This document shows positions 1 through 9,716 of a DNA stretch of 64,000 nucleotides, one piece after another. Each line of letters begins with the position of its first letter. The first letter of the stretch is position 1. Under the pieces are notes generated by a model. It made no database searches, was not told the DNA's origin, and saw only the letters and a list, made by a program, of their open reading frames with translations. The position numbers and the translations under genes were made by a program. The stretch covers positions 1,952,837 through 2,016,836 of the forward strand of contig NZ_LN832559.1 of assembly GCF_900005615.1 (NCBI RefSeq), given 5' to 3'. The DNA comes from Paracoccus aminovorans. GTDB lineage: Bacteria; Pseudomonadota; Alphaproteobacteria; Rhodobacterales; Rhodobacteraceae.

Positions 1-516
1 CGCATCTGGGCATTGCGCGCGGACTGGCTGGGCGCGGCGGCGGGCGATGCGGTCTGCACCTGCCCGGCCTGCGGCGGCATGCTGGAATTCACCCTGCCCG
101 CCGGTTTCGCCCTGCCCCCCGCTGCGGCCCAGACGGTCAGCGTCGCCTGGCGCGGCCGCGACCATGCGCTGCGCCAGCCGCGGTTGTCGGACATCGGTCC
201 CGCGGGGCTGGACCCGCGCCGGCTGGGCGAGGGCCCGTGGGACGATCCCGGCTTTGCCGAGGCCGCCGCCCGGGCGCTGCAAGCCGCCGACCCGGCGCTT
301 GGCCTCGGCTTCGCCATGACCTGCCCCGATTGCGGCGCGGCGCTGGAACAGCTTTTCGACCCCGCCGGCTATTTCTGGGCCGAAATCGAGGATCTGGCCC
401 GCAGGCTCCTGCACGAGGTCGCCTTGCTCGCCCGCGCCTTCGGCTGGTCCGAGGCCGAGATCCTGGCCATGCCCCCCGCCCGCCGGGCGCTGTATCTGTC
501 CGAGGTGGCGCCATGA
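1..516 (+). CDS. eCIS zinc-ribbon protein, T4 gp26-like (5' end outside window)
   Basis: The reading frame is open from the first base, so the true start lies upstream and at least 171 codons are visible. Two CxxC pairs are seen, CTCPACGG near the N-terminus of the visible part and MTCPDCGAALE about 85 residues later, so the protein probably binds zinc. The C-terminal part (FGWSEAEILAMPPARRALYL) has the helical pattern that follows the CPxCGxxLEF motif in gp26-type baseplate-hub proteins of T4-like contractile systems. The stop overlaps the next start (ATGA), so it is the first visible member of the eCIS operon. The gp26-like assignment comes from motif and context. A ttg at 13 is an internal codon rather than a convincing start. 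Confidence 0.7.
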   Translation, partial: RIWALRADWLGAAAGDAVCTCPACGGMLEFTLPAGFALPPAAAQTVSVAWRGRDHALRQPRLSDIGPAGLDPRRLGEGPWDDPGFAEAAARALQAADPALGLGFAMTCPDCGAALEQLFDPAGYFWAEIEDLARRLLHEVALLARAFGWSEAEILAMPPARRALYLSEVAP

Positions 517-1256
517 GCGACCTTTTCGCCGCACTGTCGCGCCGCTTTGCCGCCCCGCCCGCGATCCTGCCCCGCGCCCGGCAGCGCTTCGAGACCGAGG
601 CCGATGCCGCGCCGGTCGAGGAGATGGGCGAAACGCGCGCCACGCCGCCCGTCCCGCGCGCGAACCGCACCGCCCGGCCCGTTCCGGCCGAAGCCGCGCC
701 GCAACGACAGCAGCCCGCGCCGCGCCACGACCCCGCTGCCCGCGCCCCGGAACAGGCGCCCCGCCGCGCTCCGGACCCGGCCTCCGCAACGCCGCAGCCG
801 GTGCCGCTGCCCGTGCCGCAGCCCTCTTTGGCCACAGCGCCCGCTCCCGCGCCGCAACCGCCCGCCCCGGCCGTGCCGCTTGCGGTCGAAACGGCCGCCG
901 CCCGCCCCGGCCCGGCGCAGCCCGAGGCGTCGCGGCCCCTGCCCGACCCCGAACGGCCGGCACGTGCCGAGATGCCGATACACGCTCCGCAGGCCGCCGC
1001 GGTCCCGGCGCCACCGCCTGCCCCCGCCCGACCCGGTCCGGCCATGCCCGAACTGGCCGCGCCGCCGCCCTCGCCCTTCCAGCCCGCACCGGAACCGGTG
1101 GCGCCCAAGATCGACATCCGCATCGGCCGGGTCGAGGTCGCGGCCCCCAAGCCCGCCAGCCCGGCACCGCAACAGGCCCCCGCGCGCCCTGTCGCCAGCC
1201 GCCCCGCCGGCCCGCCGCGGCCGCCGCTGACCGACTACCTGGGCTGGAGGCGCTGA
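513..1256 (+). CDS. Proline/alanine-rich eCIS-associated protein
   Basis: This 247-residue protein starts at an ATG overlapping the upstream stop. Residues about 30-200 are low complexity and dominated by Pro, Ala, Arg and Gln, so they are probably disordered. A short ordered-looking block near the C-terminus, KIDIRIGRVEV, is followed by a second Pro-rich stretch and a LTDYLGWRR tail. Small proline-rich proteins with an 'IxVRIGRVEV'-type block recur in eCIS clusters next to the gp26-like and DUF4255 genes, but I know of no assigned function. The disordered body could be a flexible linker or a chaperone-binding segment. That idea is inference. The next gene starts 3 bp downstream. Confidence 0.7.
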   Translation: MSDLFAALSRRFAAPPAILPRARQRFETEADAAPVEEMGETRATPPVPRANRTARPVPAEAAPQRQQPAPRHDPAARAPEQAPRRAPDPASATPQPVPLPVPQPSLATAPAPAPQPPAPAVPLAVETAAARPGPAQPEASRPLPDPERPARAEMPIHAPQAAAVPAPPPAPARPGPAMPELAAPPPSPFQPAPEPVAPKIDIRIGRVEVAAPKPASPAPQQAPARPVASRPAGPPRPPLTDYLGWRR

Positions 1257-1259
1257 GCC

Positions 1260-2567
1260 ATGTCGAACGCGCTCGCCATCGCCGGAGTGACCGCCATCCT
1301 GCGCGACCGGCTGAATGACGGGCTGCTGAACGCGAATCTGGACAGCCTGGGGCAGTTCTCGGTCACCTCCTCGCCCCCCGACCGGCTGGAGGGTGACGCC
1401 GATCCCGCCAACCGGCTGAACATCTACCTGTGGAACGTCACCCGCAACGCCGCTTGGTCGACGCCGCGCCTGCCCGCCCGCAGCGCGGCGGGCGAGCGGA
1501 TCGACAATCCCTTGCTGGCGCTGGACCTGCACTACATCCTGACCGCCACCGGCGCCGAGGACCTGAATGCCGAGATCCTGCTGGGCTATGGCATGCAGGT
1601 GCTGCACGAAACCCCGGTGCTGACCCGCGCCGACATCCGCGCCTCGCTGGGCGGCGCCGATCCGGCGGTGGATGCCAGCCTTTTGCCCGCGCCGCTGCGG
1701 CTGCTGGTCGCGGCGGACCTGGCCGACCAGTTCGAACAGATCCGGATCAGCCCGGCGGTGCCGGAAAGCCGCGACCTGGGCCAGATCGAGGCGCTGAGCA
1801 ATATCTGGTCGGCGTTTTCGGCCCCCATGCGGGCCTCGGCCCTGTATCAGGTCGGCTGCGTGCTGATCGAAAGCCGGCGCCCGGCGCGCTCGGCCCTGCC
1901 GGTGCTGACCATCGGCGGGCGCACCGCGCCGCTGCGCGGACCGCGCATCGCCCGCGTCGCCGCTTTGCCTGGGGGCGCGGGCGGCCTGCCCGATCCGATG
2001 GCCGCGGTGCTGTCCGGCGGCTGGATCGCGGTCGAAGGCACGGCGCTTGCCGCCGAGCGGATGCGCGTCATGCTGGGCACGCGGGCTCTGGCGGTCACGG
2101 CGGCCGATCTGGGCGACCGCCGCATCGATCTGCGCCTGCCCGCCGACCAGCCTGCCGGCATCGCCCGGATCATGGTCGATCACCTGTTCATCCCCGCGCC
2201 CGGCCAGGCCGAGCGGCTGTGGGAAAGCTCGAACGCGCTGCCCTTTGCCATCGCGCCGGTGGTGACCGCGGTGGCGCGGGCCGGCACGGTCGCGGCAGAG
2301 CGCTTCACCGGCACGGTCACGCTGACCCTGGCCAACGCTTTGGGCGAGCGACAGGCGGCGGCGATGCTCTTCAACCCGCTGCCCGGCGGGGCGCAGCCGG
2401 CGTTCTCGGTCCCGGCCCGGACGGTCGCGGCGAACCGCATCCGCGCCGATCTGGCGGCGGTACCGGCCGGCGCCTATGTCGTCCGGGCCGAGATCGACGG
2501 CGCCGCCAGCCTGCCCACGCTGGGCGCGCAGGGCTTCGACGGGCCGGTCGCGGATCTGGATCCATGA
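1260..2567 (+). CDS. DUF4255 (Pvc16/Afp16-type) tail terminator protein
   Basis: The 435-residue product opens with MSNALAIAGVTAILRDRL, followed by an LNIYLWNVTRNAAW block and a DLHYILTATG strand region. This is the order typical of the DUF4255/Pvc16 N-terminal domain. Members of this family cap the inner tube and sheath of contractile injection systems and stop their growth. After about residue 200 the protein continues with two beta-rich, Ig-like segments (around 205-300 and 325-425), making it longer than the shortest family members. The stop overlaps the ATG of the ATPase gene, a pairing also found in other eCIS loci. Family confidence is high. The terminator role is carried over from Afp/PVC. 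Confidence 0.88.
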   Translation: MSNALAIAGVTAILRDRLNDGLLNANLDSLGQFSVTSSPPDRLEGDADPANRLNIYLWNVTRNAAWSTPRLPARSAAGERIDNPLLALDLHYILTATGAEDLNAEILLGYGMQVLHETPVLTRADIRASLGGADPAVDASLLPAPLRLLVAADLADQFEQIRISPAVPESRDLGQIEALSNIWSAFSAPMRASALYQVGCVLIESRRPARSALPVLTIGGRTAPLRGPRIARVAALPGGAGGLPDPMAAVLSGGWIAVEGTALAAERMRVMLGTRALAVTAADLGDRRIDLRLPADQPAGIARIMVDHLFIPAPGQAERLWESSNALPFAIAPVVTAVARAGTVAAERFTGTVTLTLANALGERQAAAMLFNPLPGGAQPAFSVPARTVAANRIRADLAAVPAGAYVVRAEIDGAASLPTLGAQGFDGPVADLDP

Positions 2568-4369
2568 CCCGGCGCGAGATCATATCCCCCGCCGCCTTGC
2601 AGGCCCGCGCGCTGGACCTGGCCGGACAGCACGCCATGGCGCTGCTGGCGCGGGGACCGGGCAGCGATCTGCGCGCTGCGCTGTCGGACCTCGCAGCGCT
2701 GGGGCCGGTGGCGTTGCTGCGCATCGCCGAACGCTTCGGTCTGACGGCGTTGGAGCTGGACCTGCTTTGCCTGATCGCCGCGCCCGAGCTGGGACCCGAG
2801 CCAGCCGCCGCCCTGGCTGCGCATCCGCTGGCGCTGCAGGGCCGCGCCACGCCGGCGCTTTGCGCACTGGTGCTGGGTGCCGAGGCCGGCCCGGCGCTGT
2901 CGGCGACCGCTCTGCTGCGCCAGGGGGCGCTGGTCGAGGCGCTGCCCGGCACGGGCCTGGCGCAGCGCCTGCTGGTGCTGCCCGAGGCGGTGGCTTCGGC
3001 GCTGCTGGGCGCGCCCGCGCCCGATCCGGCGGTGCTTGGGGCGCTGACGCCCTGCCCGCCCGCGCCACATCCGCAGGCCGGGATGCTGGCCGATGCGCTG
3101 CTGGCGGCGCGCGGGCTGGATCCGGCACCGATCCTGCATCTGGCGGCGTCCGACCCGGCCGAGGCCGCGGCCCTTGTCGCCGCCGCCGGTGCCCGGCTGG
3201 GCCTGCGCGCGGCGGCGCTGGACCCTTCGGCGCTGAGCATCGAGCCCGCCCGTGCCGCGCAGTTGCTGAACCGCGACGCCGTGCTGACCGAGACCGCCTT
3301 TCTGCTGCCCGCCTCGCCCGAGGGCTGCCAGATCGCCGACCGCCTGCAAGCGCCCTGCCTGCTCTGGGGCATCGAGCCCCATCGCACGCAGCGGCCCCGC
3401 GCGAGCATCGCGCCGGTCCGCGCCGCGCCGCTGCCGCGTTCCGCCCTGGCCGATGCCGAGGCCAGCCACGCCGTCGGCCTGACCGCCGACCTGCCGGCCC
3501 TGATCCGCACCCGCGCCGCCCAGGGGCTGGAGGGCCTGGCCCAGCGGATCGAGCCGCAGGCGCGTTGGGACGACCTGGTGCTGCCGCCGGCGCAGATGCA
3601 GCAATTGCGCCAACTGGCCGCCAGCCGCCGCCATGGCCCGCTGGTGCTGGACGGTTGGGGCTTCCGCGCCAAATCCGCGCGCGGGCTGGCGCTGACCGCG
3701 CTCTTCAGCGGCGCCTCGGGCACCGGCAAGACCATGGCGGCCGAGATCCTGGCCCGGGCGCTTTGCGACGACGACCTCGGCAGCGGTGGCGGCGCGCTGG
3801 CGCTGTACCGCGTCGACCTGGCGGCGCTGACCTCGAAATACATCGGCGAGACCCAGAAGAACGTCGGCCGCATCTTCGACGCCGCCGAGAATGCCGGCGC
3901 GGTGCTGCTGTTCGACGAGGGCGAGGCGCTGTTTGCCCGCCGCTCGCCCGAGGTGAAGGACAGCCACGACCGCCACGCCAATGCGGAAACCTCCTATCTG
4001 CTGCAGCGGTTGGAAAGCTATTCCGGCATCGCCATCGTCACCACGAACCTGCGCGCGGCGGTTGACGACGCCTTCCTGCGCCGCTTTCGCGCCGTGATCG
4101 ACTTTCCCTTCCCGGACGCCGCGCAGCGGGCGCTGATCTGGCGCGCGGTGTTGCCCCAGGCCCTACCGCGCGCGGGCATCGACTACGACGCGCTGGCGCG
4201 GCTGGCCGTCGCCGGCGGCTTCATCCGCGCCATCGCGCTGACCGCCGCCTGGCTGGCCGCCGAAAGCGGCGGGCCGCTGACCATGGCGCATCTGGAACGC
4301 GCGGCGCGGCAGGAATACATGAAGCTGGGCAAGCCGCTTTCCGAGGCCGAGCTGCGGGGTTTCCGATGA
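2564..4369 (+). CDS. AAA+ ATPase of the eCIS (Afp15/Pvc15-like)
   Basis: This 601-residue protein has an N-terminal region of about 350 residues that is Leu/Ala-rich and helical, followed by a canonical AAA+ module. The Walker A motif GASGTGKT is at residues 383-390, Walker B LLFDEGEALF has its acidic pair at D451-E452, and a sensor/arginine-finger stretch, TNLRAAVDDAFLRRFR, begins near residue 493. One AAA+ ATPase is a core component of nearly every eCIS and is thought to act in assembly or cargo loading. The start at 2564 overlaps the DUF4255 stop, and the stop overlaps the next small gene, so translational coupling is likely. The long N-terminal half may be the substrate-recognition part, which is inference. 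Confidence 0.92.
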   Translation: MTRREIISPAALQARALDLAGQHAMALLARGPGSDLRAALSDLAALGPVALLRIAERFGLTALELDLLCLIAAPELGPEPAAALAAHPLALQGRATPALCALVLGAEAGPALSATALLRQGALVEALPGTGLAQRLLVLPEAVASALLGAPAPDPAVLGALTPCPPAPHPQAGMLADALLAARGLDPAPILHLAASDPAEAAALVAAAGARLGLRAAALDPSALSIEPARAAQLLNRDAVLTETAFLLPASPEGCQIADRLQAPCLLWGIEPHRTQRPRASIAPVRAAPLPRSALADAEASHAVGLTADLPALIRTRAAQGLEGLAQRIEPQARWDDLVLPPAQMQQLRQLAASRRHGPLVLDGWGFRAKSARGLALTALFSGASGTGKTMAAEILARALCDDDLGSGGGALALYRVDLAALTSKYIGETQKNVGRIFDAAENAGAVLLFDEGEALFARRSPEVKDSHDRHANAETSYLLQRLESYSGIAIVTTNLRAAVDDAFLRRFRAVIDFPFPDAAQRALIWRAVLPQALPRAGIDYDALARLAVAGGFIRAIALTAAWLAAESGGPLTMAHLERAARQEYMKLGKPLSEAELRGFR

Positions 4370-4614
4370 GCGGCGCGGTCACCCTTCACATCGACACGCT
4401 GGCCCTGCCCGGCCTGACCGAAGCCGAGGCGGCCCGCGCCGCCCGCGCCTTCGAGGCCGAGCTGACCGCGTTGCTGGAACGCGACGGGCTGCCGCCCGGC
4501 ATCCGGCCCCAGGACCTTGAGCGTATCGACCTGGGGCAGTTGCCCGCAGGCCACGGCTCGCCCGAGGCGATGGGCCGCGAACTTGCCCGCGCGCTGATGC
4601 GGAGGCTGGCATGA
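4366..4614 (+). CDS. Small conserved eCIS-associated protein
   Basis: The product has 82 residues and is acidic and mostly helical: a short beta-like opening (VTLHIDTLALPGL), then an E/A-rich helix with AFEAELTALL, and a C-terminal ELARALMRRLA helix. Short proteins of this design, beginning with a hydrophobic strand and a 'GL' turn, are seen between the ATPase and the DUF4157 gene in other eCIS loci. I cannot name a function. Overlaps of 4 bp at both ends (ATGA) make it an integral operon member. It could be an adaptor or a chaperone for its very large neighbour, which is inference from position only. Confidence 0.7.
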   Translation: MSGAVTLHIDTLALPGLTEAEAARAARAFEAELTALLERDGLPPGIRPQDLERIDLGQLPAGHGSPEAMGRELARALMRRLA

Positions 4615-7600
4615 GCGCCGCCCGCAAACATGTGCCCTTGAAGCCCGAACCGAAGCCCGAGGCGAAGAGGCCGCGCTGGAAAGTGGTCGCAAGGGCGCCC
4701 GCGCCGGAACCCGCCGCCGACCATATTCCGCTGGATCGGCTCCGCGCCGCCGCGGAGCCGGGCGTGGTGCAGGCGCCGCTGCCGTTCCGTCCGGCGCTGG
4801 AGGCGATGTTCGGCCGCGACCTGCCCCAGGTCGAGGTGCTGACCGGCCCCGGGGTCGAGGCGGCGCTGGACCGCGAGGACGCCGAAGCCGCGGCCCGCGA
4901 CGGCCTGTTGTTCCTGCGCCGCGACGCCGCCCTGCCGGTGGTCGCGCATGAGCTGGCGCATGCGCTGCAACCCCGCCGCGCCGCGGCCGACCCTGCGGCC
5001 GCCGAGGCCGAGGCCGGGGCGCTGGAATGGCGCGCCACCCGCGCGGCGTCGCTGCCGCAGCCCGTGACGCCGATGCCGCCCGGCGCCCTCGCCTTTCGGA
5101 TGCAGGGCGCGCTGGCTGAACCGCCGCAGCCCGCGCCCGCCGAGCCCGAGCCGCCGGCGGTCGCGCCCTTCCCCGCCACCGGCACCGGCTCGGCGGGCAC
5201 GGGCACGGGCACGGGCACGGGCACGGAGACGCCGCAACCCGCCCCGCCTGCTCCGCAAGCCCAGCCGGTTGCGGCCCCCGAGGCGAGCCCCGAGACGCTC
5301 GGTCCCGCCGCCGCGCCCGACCTTTCGGCCCAGACCGAGACCGCCGCCGCCGGGGCCCAGGCGGCGGTGGCCGCGCTGGACGCGGCCGAGGATGCGCAGG
5401 GGGTGATGGCTGCCTTCCATGCCGCGCCGCCCTCGGTCAAGGCGCGCGAGGCGCCCGGGCTCGACGCCCGCATCGCCAGCGCCTCGGCCCGGACGCGCGC
5501 CGCTGAGGATGCCGCCCTGCCCGAATTCCGCGCCGAAATGTCGCCGGGCGAGCCCCTGCCCGAAGCCGCCGCCGTTGCCGCTCCTGCCGCCACAGCGCAG
5601 CCGCTGGAAGCCGCTCCGCCGGCACCGCCGCCGTTGCCGGAACTGGCGCCGACGCCCGAGCCGGGCCGCGCGGCGGCGAACGCGAACCTCGCCCCGACGC
5701 TGGAACGCGACTTCACCGTGGGCGAGCCGGCCGCGTTGCAGCATACCCTGGATCAGGTGCAGACCAGCGATGCGGCGGCCATCCCGTCGGCCGGCCCCGC
5801 ACCCGATGTGCCGCTGGCCGGTGCCACCGACCCGGCTCGCGTCGCCGAGCAAGAGGGCGCCGCCTCCGCCCAGGCCGCGACCGGCCAGGCCGAGGCCGCG
5901 CGGGCCGTGATCGACGGTCCCGGCCCGGAACGCGCGCAGCTGCGCGCGATGTCCGAAACCCTGGCCCCGCAGCCGCCAGCCCCGGTCGAACCGGCCCCCG
6001 CCCAGCCGCCGGTCGCGGGCGCCGCGGCCTTTGCCGCCCAGCCGCTGGATGCCGAGACGGTGGCGCTGTTCGACCGCGCGCATGGGCCGGCGATGCAGCA
6101 GTCGCTGGCCGGCGCTCAGGCCGATCTGGACCGCGCCGCCGAGACGCGAGAGGCCGGCCGCGATGCGGCGATCGACACGGCCCAATCCGAAACCGCGCGG
6201 CTGAACGCCGAGGCCGATACCGCCCAGCGCGACGAGGTGATCGCCCGGCGCGGCCAGATCCAGACCGCCCGCCAGGAGGCGCTGGACCAGCAGGCCGCAA
6301 GGGTCTCGGACCTGCAGGGCGAGGCGGCCGAGGCGCGCGGCAGCGCCCGGGCCGAGGTCGATGCCGAGGTCAGCCGCACCGAGACCCGGATCGACGGCGA
6401 TTTCGCCGCAGCCGAGGCTCAGGCCCAGGCCGAAGTGGCGCAGGGCGAGGCCCGCGCCGCCTCGGAACGCGACGCGGCCGAGCGCGAGGCCGAGGATCAA
6501 AGCTGGTGGGACCGCGCGCTCGACTGGGTGAAATCGCAGCTGGCCAAGCTGACCGAGGCGATCAACGCCATCTTCGACGCGGTGCGCGCCGCCGTCCGCG
6601 ACATCATCGAGGCGGTGAAATCCGCCGCGCTGGCGCTGATCGACGCGGCGGCGGGGCTCATCAAGGGCATCATCGAAACCTTCAGCGCGCTGCTGAAAAC
6701 CCTGGTCACGCGGCTGCTGGCCGAGCATTTCCCGGCCATCGCGGCGGCGCTGAACGCGGCCATCGACGCCGCCGTCCACGCCGCGACCGCCGCCATCGAC
6801 AGCATCGCCACTGCGCTGAAGACCGGCATTGCCTTCCTGATGGACGCGCTTGCCGCCGCGCTGGATGCGGTGCTGGCGGCCTGGCAGGCGGCGACCAATG
6901 CGGCGCTGGCGCTGGCCAATGCCGCCTTGCAGGGCGACTGGCGGGCCCTGGCGCGGCTGATCCTGTCGCCGATCCTGATGGCCTTGGGCATCCAGCCCGA
7001 CGCCTTTTTCCAGCTTTTCGACCGCGCGGCGCAGGCCATCGACCTGATTGTCGCCAATCCCGGCGGCTTCGTGCAGAACCTGCTGGAGGCGGTCAAGGGC
7101 GGCATCCGCCGCTTTGCCGACAACTTCCGCCGCCACCTGATCGCCGGCATCATCCTGTGGCTGACCGGCCCCCTGGGCCGCGGCATCACCATGCCGGCAG
7201 AGTTCGACCTCTGGGGGCTTCTGGACGTGACCCGGCAGGCGCTCGGCCTGACGCTGGAGACGGTGCGCCGCGTCGCCGTCCGCGTCATCGGCGAAGGCGC
7301 GGTGCGCAAGATCGAATATGTCCTCAGCTATGTCCGGGCGCTGATCACCGGCGGCTGGCAGGGGCTGTGGGAACAGATCGCCAGCGACCTCGGCATGCTG
7401 CGCGACATGGTGCTGGACCAGATCAGGACCTTCCTGCTGGAAAAGGTGGTGATCGCCTCGATCATGTGGCTGGCCAGCATGTTCAACCCGGTCGGCGCGC
7501 TGGTGAAACTGGTGATGACGATCTGGAACTTCATCAAGTTCCTGCGCGCGCAGCTGTCGCGCATCTTCGCCGTGGCGCAGACCGTCATCAACACCATGTG

Positions 7601-9716
7601 GGAGATCGCGACCGGCGCGCTGGAGCCGCCGATCCGCGGGGTCGAGCAGGTGCTGGGCCGGCTGGTGCCCATAGTGCTGGACCTGCTGGCGCGGCTGATC
7701 GGCGTCGACGGCATCCCGCAGAAGGTGCAGGACATCCTGAAGGCCGTGCGGCTGCGGATCGAGACCGCGCTGGAAAACCTGATGCGCCGGGTACTCGCGG
7801 CCTTCGGCATCAAGACCAGTGAGCCCGAGGGTCCAGCCGCCGGCCAGATCATGGCGCCGATCCCGTTCCGCGCGGGCAGCGAATCCCACACCCTGCTGAT
7901 CGAGGACGAGGGCGAGACGGTGCGTCCGGTCATCCGCTCGGACCCCACGCCGCTGGTGCAATGGCTGGACGAACGGCTGGGCCAGCCCTTCACCGATTAC
8001 GCGGCGCAGAAGAACTGGCGCGGCGCGGTGCTGGCGAACAAGCGCGCCGAACTGGCGGCCCTGGTCGCCAGCGCCAAGGCCGAGGAGGCGCAGTTGGACG
8101 CGCAGGCCGAACTGACCGAGGACGCGATCAACGCCGCCGCCGATCCCAATGCCGGCGAGGCGGTCAAGGCCGCCGCCACCGCCAAGGCGCAGGAGACGCA
8201 GGCCAAGGGCGAGCAGACGAAAAGCGCCGTGGCGCGGGTGCTGGAATTCTTCGGCATCAGCATCGTGCCCCTGGACCAGAAATTCGCCCCCGAGCTCGAG
8301 GCGATGAGTTCGGCGCTGTCGGAAAACCTGCGCCGCTATGTGCTGCCGAACCTGGACGTGGCGCGCTATACGCCGCTGGACTGGCGCGGCTTCGGCACCA
8401 TGCTGGCCGGCGACGGCGCCGCGACCGAGCCCTGGCGCAGCCCGGCGAATGCCACCGGCGCGGCGCGGCGCTTTACCGGCGGCGCTTTCGATGCGGCCAT
8501 CGCAGCCAAGGCCGAGGAGCTTGCGAAGGCCGGGACCCTGCCCAATGCCGAAACATTCCTGCGGACGGACAACAAGCTGGATCCGACCAAGATCGGAACC
8601 CTGTTCGGCGATCATCTGGCGCGACGGCTGAACAGTTCAGGCGCCAATACCGCCATCCTTGGCCAGTTGCTGGCCGGCGGCGGGCCGGCCTATCCCGCGC
8701 TGATGGACGCCATCGCCACGCCGCTGCTGGAGGCGGTGACGGCGATGTGCAGCAGCGATCCCACCCACGACCGCGCCTTCAATATCGTGACCGGCACTTA
8801 TTTCCGCGACACGATCGTGCCCGGATTCGACGCGTTGATGCGGAATGCGGCCTGGAGCAAATACTATCAGGACGACGCCCAGAACGCGGCCAGCGACGAA
8901 ACGGGCGGGGTCGATCGCGGCATCGGCTTTTTCGTGCGCCCCGACCCGACCGGCAATGCGGGCTCGAAACGCGCCGGCAAGAACGGCGAGCGGCTGGCCG
9001 ATGCGGTCAGAGGCGCCCAGTTGCGCCAGCACGAATGGATCGCCTCGCGCTTTGCGGCGCAGATCATCCGCAATGCCGCCGACGACGTCGAGCATGGCCA
9101 GACCGACAGGCTGCGCGGGCTGTGCGAACTGATCCAGTTCCAGAACCAGGTGCGCACGCCGACCAAGCAGCTGATCTTTTCCCCCGAAGGGCCCTATCCG
9201 GCGCAGAAGGTGGTCATCAGCTATCAGGCCTTCGGCCACCGCATGGACCAGGAATGGAAGGACACGCCCGAGGCGGCCCTGCCTGCCCAGCGCCGTGCGG
9301 AATGGTATCCCGCGGGCACGCCGCATCAGGGCACCCGCATCGCGATCCTTCAGGGCCATCCCGGTGCCATCAGCGCCCGAGTCAGGGGCGACGCACCCAG
9401 TCCCGACATCACCCAGCAGGCTGCCGGCCATGGCACATGGGACAGGGCACTGGGGGATATCGTCGCCCGCGACCTGTCGGACGGCACCGTCTATTTCGCC
9501 GAAATGCACGAGCTTGCCGACAAGATCGTCGATTTCTTCAATCTGACGGTCTGGACGGGGGAAAGCCTGCCCAGCGGCAGCACGGGATACAACGAGTATT
9601 TCGATTCAGGCGACAGGCAGGAAAACATCGTGGCGCTTGCCGAAAGCTATCGCGCCTATTTCCCCAATTTCGAGGCGACCCTCAGGGAGCAGGTCGCCCG
9701 GGTCAGGAGCGCATAG
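4611..9716 (+). CDS. Giant DUF4157 (eCIS core domain) protein with unknown C-terminal region
   Basis: This 1701-residue protein begins with a DUF4157-like domain: ALEAMFGRDLPQVEVLTG, then VVAHELAHALQP with a metallopeptidase-like HELAH at residues 113-117. Residues about 165-480 are Pro/Ala-rich and include a (Gly-Thr) run near 195-205. Residues 500-630 are charged and look coiled-coil. From SWWDRALDWVKSQL (about 630) to about 1065 there are many amphipathic and hydrophobic helices, like a tape-measure or membrane-active region. A PFRAGSESHTL motif lies near 1082, and the last 550 residues match nothing I recognise. DUF4157 marks many eCIS-linked proteins, including cargo effectors, so cargo, tape measure or both are possible. 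The ATG overlaps the upstream stop, and the TAG abuts the next ATG. Confidence 0.85.
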   Translation: MSAARKHVPLKPEPKPEAKRPRWKVVARAPAPEPAADHIPLDRLRAAAEPGVVQAPLPFRPALEAMFGRDLPQVEVLTGPGVEAALDREDAEAAARDGLLFLRRDAALPVVAHELAHALQPRRAAADPAAAEAEAGALEWRATRAASLPQPVTPMPPGALAFRMQGALAEPPQPAPAEPEPPAVAPFPATGTGSAGTGTGTGTGTETPQPAPPAPQAQPVAAPEASPETLGPAAAPDLSAQTETAAAGAQAAVAALDAAEDAQGVMAAFHAAPPSVKAREAPGLDARIASASARTRAAEDAALPEFRAEMSPGEPLPEAAAVAAPAATAQPLEAAPPAPPPLPELAPTPEPGRAAANANLAPTLERDFTVGEPAALQHTLDQVQTSDAAAIPSAGPAPDVPLAGATDPARVAEQEGAASAQAATGQAEAARAVIDGPGPERAQLRAMSETLAPQPPAPVEPAPAQPPVAGAAAFAAQPLDAETVALFDRAHGPAMQQSLAGAQADLDRAAETREAGRDAAIDTAQSETARLNAEADTAQRDEVIARRGQIQTARQEALDQQAARVSDLQGEAAEARGSARAEVDAEVSRTETRIDGDFAAAEAQAQAEVAQGEARAASERDAAEREAEDQSWWDRALDWVKSQLAKLTEAINAIFDAVRAAVRDIIEAVKSAALALIDAAAGLIKGIIETFSALLKTLVTRLLAEHFPAIAAALNAAIDAAVHAATAAIDSIATALKTGIAFLMDALAAALDAVLAAWQAATNAALALANAALQGDWRALARLILSPILMALGIQPDAFFQLFDRAAQAIDLIVANPGGFVQNLLEAVKGGIRRFADNFRRHLIAGIILWLTGPLGRGITMPAEFDLWGLLDVTRQALGLTLETVRRVAVRVIGEGAVRKIEYVLSYVRALITGGWQGLWEQIASDLGMLRDMVLDQIRTFLLEKVVIASIMWLASMFNPVGALVKLVMTIWNFIKFLRAQLSRIFAVAQTVINTMWEIATGALEPPIRGVEQVLGRLVPIVLDLLARLIGVDGIPQKVQDILKAVRLRIETALENLMRRVLAAFGIKTSEPEGPAAGQIMAPIPFRAGSESHTLLIEDEGETVRPVIRSDPTPLVQWLDERLGQPFTDYAAQKNWRGAVLANKRAELAALVASAKAEEAQLDAQAELTEDAINAAADPNAGEAVKAAATAKAQETQAKGEQTKSAVARVLEFFGISIVPLDQKFAPELEAMSSALSENLRRYVLPNLDVARYTPLDWRGFGTMLAGDGAATEPWRSPANATGAARRFTGGAFDAAIAAKAEELAKAGTLPNAETFLRTDNKLDPTKIGTLFGDHLARRLNSSGANTAILGQLLAGGGPAYPALMDAIATPLLEAVTAMCSSDPTHDRAFNIVTGTYFRDTIVPGFDALMRNAAWSKYYQDDAQNAASDETGGVDRGIGFFVRPDPTGNAGSKRAGKNGERLADAVRGAQLRQHEWIASRFAAQIIRNAADDVEHGQTDRLRGLCELIQFQNQVRTPTKQLIFSPEGPYPAQKVVISYQAFGHRMDQEWKDTPEAALPAQRRAEWYPAGTPHQGTRIAILQGHPGAISARVRGDAPSPDITQQAAGHGTWDRALGDIVARDLSDGTVYFAEMHELADKIVDFFNLTVWTGESLPSGSTGYNEYFDSGDRQENIVALAESYRAYFPNFEATLREQVARVRSA

